Part shown: piece by piece, positions 62,647 to 64,000 of the stretch
Layout of the letters: every line of letters begins with the position of its first letter
How positions within the stretch are numbered: position 1 is the first letter of the stretch
DNA from: Enterovibrio qingdaonensis
Lineage (GTDB): Bacteria; Pseudomonadota; Gammaproteobacteria; Enterobacterales; Vibrionaceae
Length of the DNA: 64,000 nt
Direction of reading: 5' to 3'
Assembly (NCBI RefSeq): GCF_028683135.1
Contig: NZ_JAJUBB010000003.1
Coordinates: 248,001-312,000, forward strand
Position numbers and translations under genes: made by a program
The notes under the pieces: generated by a model
The model's database searches: none
Seen by the model: only the letters and a program-made list of their open reading frames with translations
Told to the model about the DNA's origin: nothing

Positions 62647-64000
62647 ATGACCGATCCAAGAACGGATTTCGACCGAACAGTAATCGCTCCTACAGGTTCA
62701 GAGCTGACCGCGAAATCCTGGCTAACAGAAGCCCCTCTCAGGATGCTAATGAACAACTTACATCCTGATGTTGCCGAACACCCTCATGCCCTTGTTGTCT
62801 ATGGCGGGATCGGCCGCGCTGCTCGAAACTGGCAATGTTTCGACAAAATCGTTGACGTACTAACACGCTTAGAAGACGACCAAACCCTTCTCGTTCAATC
62901 AGGAAAACCCGTTGGCGTATTCAATACACATAAAGATGCCCCGAGAGTCTTGATTGCGAACTCCAATTTAGTGCCTCACTGGGCAACTTGGGCGCACTTT
63001 AATGAGTTAGATCGCCAAGGGTTGATGATGTACGGCCAAATGACTGCAGGAAGCTGGATATACATTGGCTCACAAGGCATCGTTCAGGGCACCTACGAAA
63101 CCTTCGTCGCTGTCGCGAAAAAGCACTTTGGTGGTGACGCTAGAGGACGATGGGTACTGACCGGGGGACTAGGCGGAATGGGAGGTGCACAACCGCTGGC
63201 AGCGACCATGGCTGGGTTTTCTATGATTGCCGTTGAATGCGACGAGAGCCGAATTGATTACCGACTGAGAACCGGATATCTCGACAAAAAAGCCACTAAC
63301 TTAGATGACGCCCTTGCGCTCCTTCACCACGCTTTGGAGCAAAATACGCCAATCTCCATTGGGCTTCTTGGAAACGCGGCCGACATTTTTAGTGACATTG
63401 TCACGTATGGTATTACCCCTGACGTTGTGACCGACCAAACCTCCGCGCACGACCCGTTAAATGGGTATTTGCCAAAAGGATGGACAATGGAAGAAGCATC
63501 CGAAAGGCGAAAAATCGATGAGGCAGGTGTTGTCGATGCGGCGAAATGCTCGATGGCGGAACAGGTCAAAGCCATGCTCACGCTGCAAGCACGAGGCGCA
63601 GCAACCTTAGACTACGGAAATAACATCCGCCAAATGGCCTTAGAAAAAGGCGTGGAAAATGCGTTCGATTTCCCGGGTTTTGTCCCCGCTTATATTCGCC
63701 CGCTATTTTGTCAGGGAGTTGGTCCTTTCCGTTGGGCTGCACTTTCGGGCGACCCGGAAGATATTTACAAAACCGACCAAAAAGTAAAAGAACTGATTCC
63801 TGACAACCCCCATCTACACCACTGGTTAGACATGGCCAGAGAACGCATCCAGTTTCAGGGATTACCCGCACGTATCTGTTGGGTCGGGCTAAAAGACCGA
63901 GCGCGTTTAGGGTTAGCCTTTAATGAAATGGTCCGAAATGGCGAATTGAAAACGCCCATCGTGATTGGGCGTGATCATCTCGACTCAGGCTCTGTCGCTA
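62647..64000 (+). CDS. hutU: Urocanate hydratase, 3' truncated by the window end
   Basis: The gene starts at ATG 62647 after AAGGAG and runs open to the end of the window, giving about 451 residues of an enzyme usually near 555. It converts urocanate to imidazolonepropionate with NAD+ as electrophile. The NAD-binding region [17 protein letters not shown] near residue 180 and the segment [15 protein letters not shown] are typical, and [16 protein letters not shown] lies farther on. It follows hutG by 15 bases. hutH would be expected outside the window. Confidence 0.95.
   Translation, partial: MTDPRTDFDRTVIAPTGSELTAKSWLTEAPLRMLMNNLHPDVAEHPHALVVYGGIGRAARNWQCFDKIVDVLTRLEDDQTLLVQSGKPVGVFNTHKDAPRVLIANSNLVPHWATWAHFNELDRQGLMMYGQMTAGSWIYIGSQGIVQGTYETFVAVAKKHFGGDARGRWVLTGGLGGMGGAQPLAATMAGFSMIAVECDESRIDYRLRTGYLDKKATNLDDALALLHHALEQNTPISIGLLGNAADIFSDIVTYGITPDVVTDQTSAHDPLNGYLPKGWTMEEASERRKIDEAGVVDAAKCSMAEQVKAMLTLQARGAATLDYGNNIRQMALEKGVENAFDFPGFVPAYIRPLFCQGVGPFRWAALSGDPEDIYKTDQKVKELIPDNPHLHHWLDMARERIQFQGLPARICWVGLKDRARLGLAFNEMVRNGELKTPIVIGRDHLDSGSVA

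Overview
The window comes from the chromosome of a gammaproteobacterium, most likely a marine member of the Vibrionaceae (Grimontia, Enterovibrio or Photobacterium type). The reasons are the order thrS-infC-rpmI-rplT and pheST-ihfA with an AUU start on infC, a YibL protein, an eptA-dgkA pair, astE next to btuCD, a chitin-oligosaccharide deacetylase with a chitin-binding tail, and several Vibrio-like small proteins. No rRNA, tRNA, CRISPR array, insertion sequence or phage gene was seen. This placement is inferred from gene content, not from a search.

Region by region. 1-3.1 kb: end of a LutC/LldG gene and a FAD/FeS D-lactate dehydrogenase. 3.2-5.2 kb: a DUF5666-like lipoprotein and a glutathione S-transferase-like protein. 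5.3-28.9 kb is the accessory catabolic region. It holds TRAP permease genes (dctQM), a GntR-led operon (Gfo/Idh/MocA oxidoreductase, type II dehydroquinase, QuiC1-type dehydroshikimate dehydratase), and an unrelated block of small genes with a ModF-like ATPase. Next comes a minus-strand operon encoding a full protocatechuate 4,5-cleavage pathway (galD-ligI-ligK-ligJ-ligA-ligB-ligC plus an aldo/keto reductase). A divergent AraC regulator and an orphan TRAP binding protein follow, then a small operon of two Gfo/Idh/MocA oxidoreductases flanking an unknown cupin-like protein, with a LacI regulator behind it. 28.9-36.6 kb: a second LacI regulator, a secreted ATP-dependent DNA ligase, an L,D-transpeptidase-like protein, HrpA and YibL. 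36.9-43.8 kb: EptA, DgkA, a lipase, a TerB protein, BtuDC and AstE. 44-53.3 kb: the translation-gene block ihfA, pheT, pheS, then an inverted chitin-oligosaccharide deacetylase, then rplT, rpmI, infC and thrS. 53.5-59.3 kb: LysR, an anaerobic sulfatase maturase, a serine-type sulfatase, a small secreted protein and a glycerophosphodiester phosphodiesterase. 59.6-64 kb: histidine utilisation genes hutC, hutI, hutG and a truncated hutU.

How the genes fit together: 3-dehydroquinate is dehydrated by AroQ to 3-dehydroshikimate, QuiC1 makes protocatechuate, LigAB opens the ring, LigC makes 2-pyrone-4,6-dicarboxylate, LigI opens the lactone, GalD tautomerises the product, LigJ hydrates it and LigK cleaves it to pyruvate and oxaloacetate. 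No classical quinate or shikimate dehydrogenase is present; the Gfo/Idh/MocA protein at 8236-9300 is the obvious candidate for that entry step. The TRAP permease and its binding protein sit at opposite ends of this region and may form one uptake system for the same substrates.
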